From JABDMH01 sp965223165 (lineage in GTDB: Bacteria > Bacteroidota > Bacteroidia > Chitinophagales > Saprospiraceae), in NCBI GenBank assembly GCA_965223165.1, contig CBDCVQ010000020.1:310001-374000 (forward strand): a stretch of DNA of 64,000 nucleotides, read 5' to 3'. The notes below the pieces were generated by a model that had not been told where the DNA came from, searched no databases, and saw only the letters and a program-made list of their open reading frames with translations. Positions 26,684 to 36,350 of the stretch are shown here, piece by piece (within the stretch, counting starts at the first letter, position 1; each line of letters begins with the position of its first letter). The position numbers were made by a program, and so were the translations under genes.

Positions 26684-29149
26684 CTAGTAAAATGCTACGC
26701 GAAGGTCCACGCCAAACACCCGTCGGGCATTAAGTTGACCATTGGCACCAAAAATCAGATCAACACCTCCGGCCACAAATGCTTCGTCGGTCATGTTTTT
26801 GCCCCACAAGGCAATCCCATATTTACCATGGTTAAAGTCGAATCCAAGTCTGGCGTTCAGGAGGGTTGCGGCTTTTCTGCGAATGATCATTGTGTTGAGG
26901 ATATCATTAAAGGAATCACCCGTGTGATTTAGATCCAGTCGCACCAAAAGTTTTCCGGACGTACCCAGCTTGGTGGTGTACTGCGGAGAAATGGACCATG
27001 TATTCTCAGGGACCTTCGACAACTTGTTTCCTTCCAGATTGACGGGCACACCTGGCTCCGGATTCGTCTGATCGGTAGCAAAGGGAAAATCTGCGTACTC
27101 GAAATCCAAAATGGCACCGGACACATCCAACTGCAGGCCCTTGGCCAAGATAGCTGACAACTCTGCCTCCAGGCCCCACCCGTTGGATTCAGGAGCATTG
27201 GCTACTCTGGTAGAGGTCGCCTCAACGACGAGCTCTTGTTTGTCAAAATATTTCATGACATAGCCTGCCAGATTAAATCTCATTCGGCTGCCGATCTTGG
27301 ACTTAAGCCCCACCTCGTAATTATTCACTGTCTCAGGAGCAAAAATCAGGCTTTGCTCGGATGGCACAGCGTTCTCTGTGAAATTGAATCCAGATCCCTT
27401 GTATCCCCGAGCAAAACTCAGGTATGTCAATACATTTTCTGACGGAGTATATTCCAAACTTAGATTGCCGCTGAGGGCGTTGTCGGTCTGGCTAAATTGC
27501 TCGGGATTGGCCTTACTGCCGAAGTCAGGAAAAAAGGCAGTGACCAAAGGAAAACCAAAGGCTTCCACTCCCCCTTGATGGGGTATGTGCGTCTGCGCAA
27601 TGGTCAAGTCTTTGTTCTCTGAGATAAACCTAAGCCCAGCCGTCAGTTTTAATTGCTCGTTCAACCGATACGTACCGGAACCAAATATGGAAAACGAGTT
27701 GCTCTTGGTTTCTGCGTCGGTGGTCGAGCTCTCCTCATAGCCCGGAATCGTGAAACCATCGGGCAAGCCAAATAACGGAGCGATCACGGCAGGGATCAGA
27801 GGTTCCAAAAAATATCCTGCGTCAGATCCCGTAATGGTTTCGTTGGCGTAAAAGAGGCCAGCCACGTAAGCAAACGTTCGGTCCCGACCAGAGTTTATGC
27901 GAACTTCCTGGGTAAACGTCGAAAACTCTTGCGCATGGCTGAAGTTGACGAAGGCAGCCGGCGACCAATCAGACTCCTGCAGACCTGCGTCAGATGAACG
28001 GCCATAGGCCGAAATGATATTGAGAGAATGGTCACCTCCCAGATCAGCCCGGACTCGGAGGGAACTGCTAAATTGATCCCTACTCCAATCAAAGGGTTGA
28101 TCGGCCTCCGTGCGGCGGTCCTCCGGCCTTTCCTCCGGATTGTCTGCGTCATACCCTAGGTAGATCGAATAGACCTCACCCGATTTGTCTTCACTCCAAT
28201 TGACATCCAGCAGGGCATCCACTTTATCTGAAGCTCTGTAAAGGAGGGATGCCTTCAAGCCCATGAAATCCATCTTGTTGGTACTGGCATCGTGATCTAC
28301 AAAGCCGGCCTTTCTTTTACTCATAGCACCGCCAAGTCGCAGCGCTAACTTTTCAGGCGCCAACATCACATTGGCTTTGGCTCGGAGCTGAAAGAAGTTG
28401 TTGGAACCAACACCAAGTTCTACCGCACCCGAATGATTCATCTTTGGATCTTCGGTGATAATGTGTACCACCCCACCGACCGTATTTTTTCCGAAGAGCG
28501 TGCCCTGAGGTCCTCTGAGCACCTCCACTCGCTCGACATCCATCAAGGTAGCATTAAAACCAAAGGGGCGAGACTGGTATACATCATTAACATACATGCC
28601 AATCCCTTGCTCAATTCCTGCATTTTCAAGATTTGTGGCGATACCCCTGAGGGACAGAGATATGGAGCCCGGCGTATAGGCATCAAAGATCAGGCCGGGA
28701 GTGCTGCTCAATGCATCGAGAGAATTGGTAGCTGAACGGCTCCTCAAATCGATGCCGGTAAGTACGGTCGCAGCCACGGGTATCTGCTGCAGGTTTTCCT
28801 CGACACGATTGGCGGTGACAACAACATCTTTCAATTGAAGAGCACTCTCAACCATTACGATATCCCTTGGCTCTTGCTCCGCACCTGAGATTGTCACATT
28901 CTGAGTCTCATAGCCCGTGTAAGTAAATATGAGCACCGCACCTGGGTCCGGCACCGAGAGCTGATACGATCCATCCAAATCACTTGTTGTACCGGTCCCA
29001 GTTCCCTGGATCAATACATTCACGCCATAAAGACCTTCACCGCTGGACGCATCGGTGATCTTGCCAGATACGGAGATCTGTGCCAGCAGAGTGCCTGGCA
29101 GAAAAATGAGCATTAACAGCCCAGCATATACGAATGTCGTCTTGTTCAT
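26684..29149 (-). CDS. TonB-dependent outer-membrane receptor with N-terminal carboxypeptidase-regulatory-like domain
   Basis: The 821-residue protein has a signal peptide (MNKTTFVYAGLLMLIFLPGTLLA), then a CarboxypepD_reg-like domain at ~25-110 (ISVSGKITDASSGEGLYGVN; DGSYQLSVPDPGAVLIFTYT), the plug domain at ~115-225 (VVTANRVEENLQQIPVAATV; VEVLRGPQGTLFGKNTVGGV) and a beta-barrel ending in the aromatic residues RVAFY. It imports a ligand across the outer membrane using TonB energy. The barrel type resembles receptors for iron chelates and small hydrophobic compounds more than the SusC glycan type, and no SusD partner follows. Context with the AraC gene and the catabolic operons suggests uptake of the island's substrate; this is inferred. 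Confidence 0.93.
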   Translation of the reverse strand: MNKTTFVYAGLLMLIFLPGTLLAQISVSGKITDASSGEGLYGVNVLIQGTGTGTTSDLDGSYQLSVPDPGAVLIFTYTGYETQNVTISGAEQEPRDIVMVESALQLKDVVVTANRVEENLQQIPVAATVLTGIDLRSRSATNSLDALSSTPGLIFDAYTPGSISLSLRGIATNLENAGIEQGIGMYVNDVYQSRPFGFNATLMDVERVEVLRGPQGTLFGKNTVGGVVHIITEDPKMNHSGAVELGVGSNNFFQLRAKANVMLAPEKLALRLGGAMSKRKAGFVDHDASTNKMDFMGLKASLLYRASDKVDALLDVNWSEDKSGEVYSIYLGYDADNPEERPEDRRTEADQPFDWSRDQFSSSLRVRADLGGDHSLNIISAYGRSSDAGLQESDWSPAAFVNFSHAQEFSTFTQEVRINSGRDRTFAYVAGLFYANETITGSDAGYFLEPLIPAVIAPLFGLPDGFTIPGYEESSTTDAETKSNSFSIFGSGTYRLNEQLKLTAGLRFISENKDLTIAQTHIPHQGGVEAFGFPLVTAFFPDFGSKANPEQFSQTDNALSGNLSLEYTPSENVLTYLSFARGYKGSGFNFTENAVPSEQSLIFAPETVNNYEVGLKSKIGSRMRFNLAGYVMKYFDKQELVVEATSTRVANAPESNGWGLEAELSAILAKGLQLDVSGAILDFEYADFPFATDQTNPEPGVPVNLEGNKLSKVPENTWSISPQYTTKLGTSGKLLVRLDLNHTGDSFNDILNTMIIRRKAATLLNARLGFDFNHGKYGIALWGKNMTDEAFVAGGVDLIFGANGQLNARRVFGVDLRVAFY

Positions 29150-29581
29150 TTTGCCAATTTATTTTAAAGCCACGGTAGGCTTGAATTACTACATGATTTG
29201 CTCATCCGATATGGCACCTTTGTCAATTGCTACCTTCAAATCTCACCCTGCTAAAATCTCACCTTTCATTTGCATGGGTACCAAACAAATTGCTTTTCTC
29301 ATGTAGAAATCCGTTGTACCGGAGCTTAATATTGGAACTTATGAGTCTCTGGTCATATCACGTAAAGAAATCCGTGTGTCACGAAAGGGAATACTGTTCT
29401 GCAAGACACACGGCCTGGTTGGAAAATTGACTCAAGAGTAAGTTATTTAGCCCAATTCATGTGTCAGACTGCCCATGAAGGAGCCACCCGGTTACTTGGG
29501 ACGACTTGTCATGGCAAATCTTCTATGCATGATTGGGCTTAATATGCCGTACATCCATTTTTTCGCTTATTCAGGAATATC
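29150..29581. other. Divergent promoter region, no gene seen
   Basis: These 432 bp separate the TonB receptor and the serine hydrolase, which are transcribed away from each other, so both promoters should lie here. No repeat, strong hairpin or coding frame is evident, and no confident promoter sequence could be assigned. Confidence 0.5.
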
Positions 29582-30847
29582 ATGCAAAACATCAGAACAT
29601 TTAGAAACAATATCCAGTCGCATATTCGGGAGCAAATCAACGATTGGATGAATCCGGAAGATCCAGCAAATGCTCGCCAATATTATTATCAAAAGAGCAT
29701 CGTAGCACCGACGGTGATCATCCCGCGAGCAGGTGAGATACGTACTATTGAAGAAGACCTGGACATGGACCTGGCGATGGATATGCGCATTAAAAATGAC
29801 CAGGGCGCATCGGTCCCTGTGCGTGAGGCCAAGGATAATCTTTGTTTTGATGCCATATTGGTGCATTTCGACGGTAAGCTGCGCACCAGATACTACGCAG
29901 ATGAGAAGTACAAGGAGATCCCCCACTACATCCAATCCAACAGCAAGAGCATGGTGGGTATGGTCTACGCCATTCTGGTAGACCGAGGAGACATTGATCC
30001 TGGTCAGAAGGTGGTCGAGTTTTTGCCCGAGCTGGCCGGTACCGCCTACGACGATGCTACCGTCCAGCAATTGGTTGACATGCGTGTCAATGCTCCATGC
30101 AATGACTGGTATTCTATGCTCCATCCGACCTATCCCAATGGCGATTCGTTTGAGCTGGCCGAAATGGTTTACTCCACCCAGAATTCCGGTTGGCACTGCA
30201 CCACCTCTGTCATCGAAATGGCTCATAGATTTCTTGCCAAAGACCTTCCCACCATGTTTCAGGAGCATGGCGAGATCTTTAGCTACTTCTCGCTGCACAC
30301 GAATATCGCCGCGATGATCGTCGAGTCCGTGGTCGATCGTCCCTTTCACGAGATCTACGCAGCAGAAGTATATGCCAAGATCGGCGCTAGCCACGATGCC
30401 ACCGCTGGGGTCAACTGTCTAGGTGAGCCTGCTAGTGGTGAGGGAGGTTACTCTGTGACGGCCATGGATATGCTACGCCTTGGGCTAGCGCTCCAGGAGA
30501 AACGGATCCAATCTCCCTATTTATATCATCGCATCAACCAAAGACTGCCGGATGCAGCTATGGTTACTGGGAAATCAAAACATGAGAAGTTTGAGGAATT
30601 CTTGAAGGTCTTTGGCGAGTATGGCATTACCCACTACTCCAATTTCTTCTATCTAGGCGAGAGCCTGCACAATGGCGCATTGCTAAACTATTTTCTAGGG
30701 GCCTACGGACAAGTGGTAGTATATAGTCTGGCAGACGATTTTGTCTATGTGGGACAGTCGTCCTATACCAAGCACATCGCTCCCCCCATCTTGGGTCATG
30801 TCGAGGCAGCTCAGGCGTTGCACCACCACTACACAGGGAGCAGCTAG
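29582..30847 (+). CDS. Beta-lactamase-related serine hydrolase (6-aminohexanoate-dimer-hydrolase-like)
   Basis: The 421-residue protein has the class C beta-lactamase fold motif S-x-x-K as SNSK (Ser119, Lys122) within HYIQSNSKSMVGMVYAILVD, followed by the family's RG-x-[IL]-D-x-x-x-x-V-x-x-x-LPEL segment. The second-motif Tyr is probably within NSGWHCTTSVIEM or nearby. There is no signal peptide, so it is probably cytoplasmic; relatives hydrolyse esters, amides or lactones. Its start at 29582 follows the divergent promoter region. It lies between the TonB gene and the P450 operon and may open an ester or lactone in the same pathway, which is inference. Confidence 0.78.
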   Translation: MQNIRTFRNNIQSHIREQINDWMNPEDPANARQYYYQKSIVAPTVIIPRAGEIRTIEEDLDMDLAMDMRIKNDQGASVPVREAKDNLCFDAILVHFDGKLRTRYYADEKYKEIPHYIQSNSKSMVGMVYAILVDRGDIDPGQKVVEFLPELAGTAYDDATVQQLVDMRVNAPCNDWYSMLHPTYPNGDSFELAEMVYSTQNSGWHCTTSVIEMAHRFLAKDLPTMFQEHGEIFSYFSLHTNIAAMIVESVVDRPFHEIYAAEVYAKIGASHDATAGVNCLGEPASGEGGYSVTAMDMLRLGLALQEKRIQSPYLYHRINQRLPDAAMVTGKSKHEKFEEFLKVFGEYGITHYSNFFYLGESLHNGALLNYFLGAYGQVVVYSLADDFVYVGQSSYTKHIAPPILGHVEAAQALHHHYTGSS

Positions 30848-30856
30848 TGCTACTTC

Positions 30857-31328
30857 CTAAACCTGTGGCATCTGACACAACTGCCAGCAGCGTCTGGCTG
30901 TGGATAATTGCACCAAGACCCCCGCGTTGCACCAGCATCGTTCGGGCTTCGCGCTATCGCTAATGTATGCGGTGTAGATAGCGACCAGGCTCCCTTCGGT
31001 CAGACCGCGCACAAATCGAAAAAACGTTAGATACCCGATCCGGTTGGCCGAGTATACGGACAAGAACTGACACCAATCATGGCCAACAACAGAATGGACG
31101 TGTTGCGCCAGTGTACCTTTCGGGCCCACAAAAGGCCCAGCAAGCCACGCACGCCAAATCCCACCAACTCGGATGAGGCCAATATAGTCCCAACTGCTCT
31201 TGTGCCGCCTCGACCGTATCAGCCACTGCACCGATTAGCATAGGCAGCAGGAGAAACATGGTCACAGCAGATGTGCCCATCAATGTAACCGCAAAGATGC
31301 CCTTTGGCTCGTCGATCCTGACTGCCAC
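30857..31328 (-). pseudogene. Truncated and frameshifted MFS transporter
   Basis: The first frame (from GTG 31328) reads FAVTLMGTSAVTMFLLLPML then IGAVADTVEAAQEQLG. A second frame continues YIGLIRVGGIWRAWLAGPFV and later SANRIGYLTFFRFVRGLTEG followed by SLVAIYTAYISDSAKP. This is the first third of an MFS carrier: it can be laid along the intact MFS protein at 35038 (VGAVADTMGLDEKRM; RILCGLGEGALTAIALAAIG). Everything after transmembrane helix ~5 is missing. The remnant lies at the 3' end of the P450 operon, in the same direction. Confidence 0.75.
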
Positions 31329-31438
31329 GCTTACTTTCTTGCATCTTCCCGGTCGGAGGCTGGAGCTCCATCATCGTCTGGTCACTGCATCTTGATGCTC
31401 GAAGTAGCAGATACGACTATCTATTTCGCTGGCCGGCT

Positions 31439-32374
31439 TCACCCGATCACCTGCGCACGTAAGAAATGAGCCATCTCCAGGCACGCCTGACGTGCCTCTG
31501 GCACCTGGGGTAACGCCTGAAAGACGTGCCACAATCCCTCCCACACATCCAGCCGCACATCTACGTTGGCCTCCTTGGCTCGCTGGTAGAGTCTGATAGA
31601 ATCGCTCAACATAATTTCTTTGGTCGCTACCTGGATCAGTAAGGGGGGAAAACCTGTGAAGTCTCCGTATACCGGTGACACCAGGGGCTGGTCGGCCGCC
31701 TGCCCCTGACAGTAGGCGTGCACCTGCTCCAGAGTGGCGTCCCAGTTGTACTGCATCGGATCCTGGTCCGCTAAGGTATGATAGCTGTCTCCGGTACCGG
31801 TCAGATCGGCCATAGCTGAGATCATGCCACCGGCTGCCGGCAGTGTGACCTGTTCTGCACGTAGTCGCATGAAGCCTGCAGCAGTTAGCGCTCCTCCCGC
31901 ACTGTCCCCAAACCAGGCTATCGAGCCAGGTGCTTGACCCGACGCAAGCAACGCCTTGTACACATTGACTACATCATCCAGACCTGCCGGAAAGGGATGC
32001 TCTGGCGCCTTGCGATAGTCTACTGCCAGGACCTTGATCCCCGCCAGATGTGCAATCTGCAGAGGCAGGGCACAATTGACCCGGGGCTCGCCCAGACAGT
32101 AGCCGCCCGAATGGATATAATAGAGCAATCCCTCCTCATCACTGGTGGCAGACGTTTCCATCCAGACACAGGGCACCCCGCCGATGGTCTCATCTCTCAT
32201 CACATATTCAAACTTCAGCGCATCGGCAAATGACCTCCAAATGGGGTGTAGCTCGTCCCGCATCGCTTGCCAACCTGCTAGGTCTTGAGGCTTCAGTGGC
32301 GGACGTCGGACATAGGGTGGAAAACCTTGGATAAATTCCTTGGCCTCCTCGCTGATGTGCGGTGGAATATACAT
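31439..32374 (-). CDS. Alpha/beta hydrolase of the hormone-sensitive-lipase type (esterase)
   Basis: The 311 residues show the HSL family layout: oxyanion motif IHSGGYCLG (residues 87-95, family consensus HGGG altered to HSGG), VDYRKAPEHPFPAGLDDV (118-135), nucleophile elbow WFGDSAGG with Ser158, and a C-terminal DVWEGLWHVFQ providing the Asp/Glu and His. The enzyme cleaves short carboxyl esters or lactones. It is the fourth gene of the operon P450-ferredoxin-SDR-hydrolase, 42 bp after the SDR. If the P450 product is converted to an ester or lactone, this enzyme could open it; that is an inference from position. No signal peptide. Confidence 0.9.
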   Translation of the reverse strand: MYIPPHISEEAKEFIQGFPPYVRRPPLKPQDLAGWQAMRDELHPIWRSFADALKFEYVMRDETIGGVPCVWMETSATSDEEGLLYYIHSGGYCLGEPRVNCALPLQIAHLAGIKVLAVDYRKAPEHPFPAGLDDVVNVYKALLASGQAPGSIAWFGDSAGGALTAAGFMRLRAEQVTLPAAGGMISAMADLTGTGDSYHTLADQDPMQYNWDATLEQVHAYCQGQAADQPLVSPVYGDFTGFPPLLIQVATKEIMLSDSIRLYQRAKEANVDVRLDVWEGLWHVFQALPQVPEARQACLEMAHFLRAQVIG

Positions 32375-32415
32375 GCAAATGTGGATTCGATTTTCCTTGC
32401 TGACAACAAGATTTA

Positions 32416-33183
32416 CTACTTCGTATCCGCCCTAGTGGTCTTCTCCAAGAGGCCATAGCTGAGTCCCGCTGTCCAACCTCCGTTGACATGGAGGATATGC
32501 CCTGTAATGAAGGCACTCTCGTCCGAGGCAAGGAAGTGAAAGGTGCCAGCCAGATCCTCCGGCACGCTCACCCGGCCCAAAGGAATATTATACTTACAGA
32601 GATTAATATCCTCGTCCCTCAGGACTTCGTAAAAGGGCGTATCGACGAGCGTTGGAGCCACGCCATTGACCCTAATATTGCGTGGCGCCATTTCCAGTGC
32701 GGCCGTCATCGTCATGCTTACGCCAGCTGCTTTGGTGGCCGCGTACGGCCCCGTCTGGGGTATGTGTGTAAAGGCCACCTGTGAGACGGTATTGATAATG
32801 GAGCCCCCATCTTTCATATGACCTGGTCCATGCTTCAAACCGTGGTACATACCCTTGACATTCACATTTATGAGTCTGTCAAAAGCTGCCGAGTCATACT
32901 CCGAAAAAGGCTTTTCCTCGTCAAAAACCCCTACGTTGTTAATCAGCACATCGAGCTTACCCAGCTGCTGCGCTGCCCATTGCAGGGCAGACGCCACCTG
33001 TGCTTCCTCGGCGACATCCATCTGGGTGTAGAGCACACCCAGATCGTCCATTGTACCCCGGACATCTTTGATGTCAGCGACCATAACGTTGGCCCCTGCC
33101 GCAGCAAATCTCTTGACCACCGCCAGCCCGATACCCGTGGCACCACCGGCAATAAAAACATTTTTGCCCTCGATCGAAAACAT
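32416..33183 (-). CDS. Short-chain dehydrogenase/reductase (SDR)
   Basis: The 255-residue classical SDR has the cofactor loop GGATGIG (13-19), VADIKD (35-40, Asp37 after the second strand suggests NAD rather than NADP), the NNVG motif (82-85), and the catalytic Ser134, Tyr147 and Lys151 (YAATK). It interconverts a secondary alcohol and a ketone. It follows the ferredoxin gene by 11 bp and precedes the esterase by 41 bp. Oxidising the alcohol made by the P450 to a ketone is the simplest role, which would connect to the ketone-carboxylase operon. Cytoplasmic. Confidence 0.92.
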   Translation of the reverse strand: MFSIEGKNVFIAGGATGIGLAVVKRFAAAGANVMVADIKDVRGTMDDLGVLYTQMDVAEEAQVASALQWAAQQLGKLDVLINNVGVFDEEKPFSEYDSAAFDRLINVNVKGMYHGLKHGPGHMKDGGSIINTVSQVAFTHIPQTGPYAATKAAGVSMTMTAALEMAPRNIRVNGVAPTLVDTPFYEVLRDEDINLCKYNIPLGRVSVPEDLAGTFHFLASDESAFITGHILHVNGGWTAGLSYGLLEKTTRADTK

Positions 33184-33194
33184 AGCGCCTTCTA

Positions 33195-33515
33195 TTAGAA
33201 TTGGAATTCCGGAATATTAATCACCAGACCATCCAATTCTTCGGTGACCTTAATTTGACAGCTCAATCTGCTATTTTCCTTAGGGCCTGCTGCTCCCTCT
33301 AGCATCTCCTGCTCTTCTTTTGATGCACTTGGCAACTTGTCCGCCCATGCTGCATCGACATAGACATGGCAGGTAGCACAATTGCAGTTGCCGCCACACT
33401 CTGCGATGATACCGTCCACCATGTTGTCGACGCCCCCCTGCATGACCGTATGGCCCTCCGGGATATCAACCTCGTGGCGTGTCTCGTCAAACTCAATGTA
33501 GATTATTCTTGCCAT
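33195..33515 (-). CDS. [2Fe-2S] ferredoxin (adrenodoxin/putidaredoxin type)
   Basis: The start at 33515 (MARIIYIEFDETRHEVDIPE) gives 106 residues, the usual length; the in-frame ATG at 33536 would add seven basic residues. The cluster ligands follow the C-x5-C-x2-C-x36-C pattern: Cys40, Cys46, Cys49 and Cys86 (AECGGNCNCATCHVYVD; RLSCQIKV). Ferredoxins of this type pass electrons to class I bacterial P450s. It lies 55 bp after the P450 gene, and is almost certainly its electron donor. The matching ferredoxin reductase is not in the window, so one from elsewhere in the genome must serve. Confidence 0.94.
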   Translation of the reverse strand: MARIIYIEFDETRHEVDIPEGHTVMQGGVDNMVDGIIAECGGNCNCATCHVYVDAAWADKLPSASKEEQEMLEGAAGPKENSRLSCQIKVTEELDGLVINIPEFQF

Positions 33516-33570
33516 TTTAGACTTTCGTTTCAGCATAGGATCTTGTGGTCATTGGCTCGTCCGCTAGCTA

Positions 33571-34779
33571 CTAACTCTCCAATCTGATCCAATGATGGAC
33601 ATGACCGTTATAGCTCATTGCTTCCAGCGGTGGTATCTCTTCTCGCACTCGGACAATGTCCTTTGTTCGTTCCAGGAGCCTGCGTAGGGTGACTCTGGCC
33701 TCCGCCCTGGCCAGTGCATTGCCCAGACACGAATGCAACCCATGAGCAAAGGAAATGTGTCGAGTAGGTTTTCGGGTCACGTCAAATATATGGGGGTCGG
33801 CACAGACCTTGGGATCCATATTGGCAGCGATCCACCAGACATTGACCCACTGGTCTTTTTCGATTGGTATGCCTGCCACCTGGGTGGCGCGGGTAGCTCG
33901 CCGGGAGCCAAATCTGATCGAGGGCATAAACCTGACAATCTCCTCGATCGCCCGGTTGATAAGGCGATGATCTTCGCGCAACTTGCGCTGCTGATCTGGA
34001 TAGTCTGTCAACAACCTCAACGCATTGCTGATGAGCAAGGCGGTGGTATCGTTGCCCGCCACCAGGATCAGCACACAAAATCCGTTGAGCGTGACACGGG
34101 GTAAGCCGGCTTTGATCAGCACAGAAAGGATGTCGTCATACTTGTCAGGATCTGCTAAATGCTGGTCGATCACACGCTCAAAAAACTTGGGCATGTCACG
34201 CATGAGACGATCAAATTCTTTGCCTGTCTCAATGACTCTGGGATGATCTGGCGGCAGGAACAGGAAGTAACTGTCATTGCACGAATATACCTTGGTCCAA
34301 TATCGTATCTCCTCCAGTCCCTCCAAAGGTATGCCCAGCAATTGGGCAATCATTCGAGTGGTGATTTTGCCGGCAAAATCCTCGACTGCATCAAATTCGT
34401 TCAAATCAATCACCTGATCAATAATCTCGTCTACATACTGCTGTATGACTGGTTCTTGCTTGCGAATGTGGCCCGGCGAAAACAGATGATTGACGATCGA
34501 CCGGTGAAAATCGTGTTCGGGGGGATCTTCAAAAACTACCGGAATGTTCTCCGGATTTGCCAGACCCTTGGTTGCCGGATCGGGCACGCTGGAAAAGGTC
34601 TCCCAGTCAGAGACGATCTCCTTGATATCATCATAGTGAAAGAAAGAAACGCTGCCTTGCTCATGGGCGTAGGCTCTACACCTATCTCTCACCTTGCGGA
34701 TGGTGCCTCTGGGGTCGGCAAAATAAGACTGATCCAGGGGATCAAAGATGAAATCGTTTTTGCTTGCCAAGGTGTGCAT
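33571..34779 (-). CDS. Cytochrome P450 (bacterial class I)
   Basis: The start at 34779 (MHTLASKNDFIFDPLD) is used because it gives 402 residues, the norm for soluble bacterial P450s. The I-helix oxygen-activation motif is AGNDTT (241-246), the K-helix motif E-x-x-R is EIVR (280-283), and the heme loop FAHGLHSCLG puts the thiolate ligand at Cys351. No membrane anchor. The enzyme inserts one oxygen from O2 into an organic substrate. It heads an operon with ferredoxin, SDR and esterase. The layout resembles the P450s that hydroxylate terpenoids, steroids or alkyl chains; the exact substrate cannot be read. The divergent MFS gene starts 258 bp away. Confidence 0.95.
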   Translation of the reverse strand: MHTLASKNDFIFDPLDQSYFADPRGTIRKVRDRCRAYAHEQGSVSFFHYDDIKEIVSDWETFSSVPDPATKGLANPENIPVVFEDPPEHDFHRSIVNHLFSPGHIRKQEPVIQQYVDEIIDQVIDLNEFDAVEDFAGKITTRMIAQLLGIPLEGLEEIRYWTKVYSCNDSYFLFLPPDHPRVIETGKEFDRLMRDMPKFFERVIDQHLADPDKYDDILSVLIKAGLPRVTLNGFCVLILVAGNDTTALLISNALRLLTDYPDQQRKLREDHRLINRAIEEIVRFMPSIRFGSRRATRATQVAGIPIEKDQWVNVWWIAANMDPKVCADPHIFDVTRKPTRHISFAHGLHSCLGNALARAEARVTLRRLLERTKDIVRVREEIPPLEAMSYNGHVHHWIRLES

Positions 34780-35037
34780 GGTCAATCCTTTCAATGTATC
34801 ACAATACTCCAACGATGCACCGGCGGCCTATAGCAAGACTACCAGCTACTTCTCAGCAGCTAACGATACAGCTTTGCTCATGGACGCAATATCGCTAACG
34901 GAATTAATGGTGGCACAAAACGGACGGGGTAGCACACCGTGTTGGACAACTGGAGTATAGTCTTGAAATTAATTGGCATTGGACTCACCGTCCGCGACAA
35001 ACAAATATCTAAAGAATCTGCCAGCTACCTACTGATC

Positions 35038-36210
35038 ATGAAAGATCTGGAAAATAAGTGGACCTTGTACACGCTCATCCTATTGGGATCAATCGGCACG
35101 CTTTTTATCAATTTTCAACCAGTGATGGTCGGCGCTGTGGCCGACACCATGGGCCTCGATGAAAAGCGCATGAGTTATTTTGCGTCTAGCGATCTGATCG
35201 GCTACGCCGTTGCGTCCTTGACTTCCTTCTACTGGATACACCGAATCGGGTGGCAAAAAGCTGCCCTCGTCGCATTGGTGTTGGCATTGTCGGGCAATTT
35301 CATTTCTGTCCTCGCCTCACAATATCCTCTATTGTTGAGTGCACGCATTTTGTGCGGCTTGGGTGAGGGAGCTTTAACTGCCATTGCACTCGCTGCCATT
35401 GGAGCTTCGGCCAAACCGGACGCCAACATGGGCATCTTTTTGGCTGTCTTACTGATCATCTCGGCTGCGGGACTGTTGCTCCTTCCCCCGTGGATTGAAA
35501 AATATGCTGCGGATCCGATCTACCTATTCTTTATCCTATTGCTTGGCATAGTCTCCTTCTTGGTACTATTCAAGGTACCTGCCGATCTGAGATCAGGAAG
35601 GACGGACCTGTCGCAAGCCCGAGCTATCGACCTCAGCCTTTTTTCCAAGCCCGTCATAATGGGCCTATTGGGCATATTGATACTTTACATTGGAGTGGGC
35701 GCATTCTGGGCCTTCGTAGAGCGGTTGGCCACGCTGGCGGGCCTGGAAAGTGCATTTATTGCCAATGCCATCGGCATCTCGCTCATCGTTTCGCTGATCG
35801 GCGCCTTTCTGCCCATTGTACTTGACCTTCGTTTTGGTCGTATCGCACCAATCATCATCTCCCTCTTGGTGATGATCGGCAGTGGTCTCGTGATCTTTGG
35901 CAAGCTGACTGCCTCGATCTATGTGGTGGCTCTCAGCCTGTTTTACATTTTCTGGAATATTGTTTTGCCCTATATGGTAGGACTGATCAGCGAGCATGAC
36001 GATCAAGAGGTGGGCGCTGCGATGGTACCATCCATGTTTTCCATCGGCTCCGCCCTGGGCCCGTTGATCGCATCACTATTTATCACCAGTGATGATCTAT
36101 CGCCGGCAGCGTGGCTTTTGGTAGCCTCCTGTGCATCAGCGGGAGTTTTGTATTGGATCATATACCGTATAGGGCCAGACCGTGATAGGTCCCTATCCGG
36201 CACAGGGTGA
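35038..36210 (+). CDS. MFS transporter
   Basis: The ATG at 35038 (MKDLENKWTLYTLILLGSIG) is chosen because the upstream extension is not membrane-like; 390 residues with about 12 transmembrane helices result. The MFS loop after helix 2 appears weakly as YWIHRIGWQKAAL, and helix 4 has the RILCGLGEGALT block. It is divergent from the P450 operon. Sequence similarity to the broken MFS gene at the far end of that operon suggests that the two arose by duplication and only this one remains. Probable role: uptake or export of the substrate or product of the pathway. Confidence 0.88.
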   Translation: MKDLENKWTLYTLILLGSIGTLFINFQPVMVGAVADTMGLDEKRMSYFASSDLIGYAVASLTSFYWIHRIGWQKAALVALVLALSGNFISVLASQYPLLLSARILCGLGEGALTAIALAAIGASAKPDANMGIFLAVLLIISAAGLLLLPPWIEKYAADPIYLFFILLLGIVSFLVLFKVPADLRSGRTDLSQARAIDLSLFSKPVIMGLLGILILYIGVGAFWAFVERLATLAGLESAFIANAIGISLIVSLIGAFLPIVLDLRFGRIAPIIISLLVMIGSGLVIFGKLTASIYVVALSLFYIFWNIVLPYMVGLISEHDDQEVGAAMVPSMFSIGSALGPLIASLFITSDDLSPAAWLLVASCASAGVLYWIIYRIGPDRDRSLSGTG

Positions 36211-36350
36211 TGGTCTTTGATAGCTATCGCGATCGACCTAAAACCACGTGATGTTGGAACTGCATCGATCGGCACGTAGGATGTACGACTTTGTCACCCG
36301 TAGACCTGCGCATGGACCCGGCCCCAATCCAGGATTTGGGCACGATGCCC

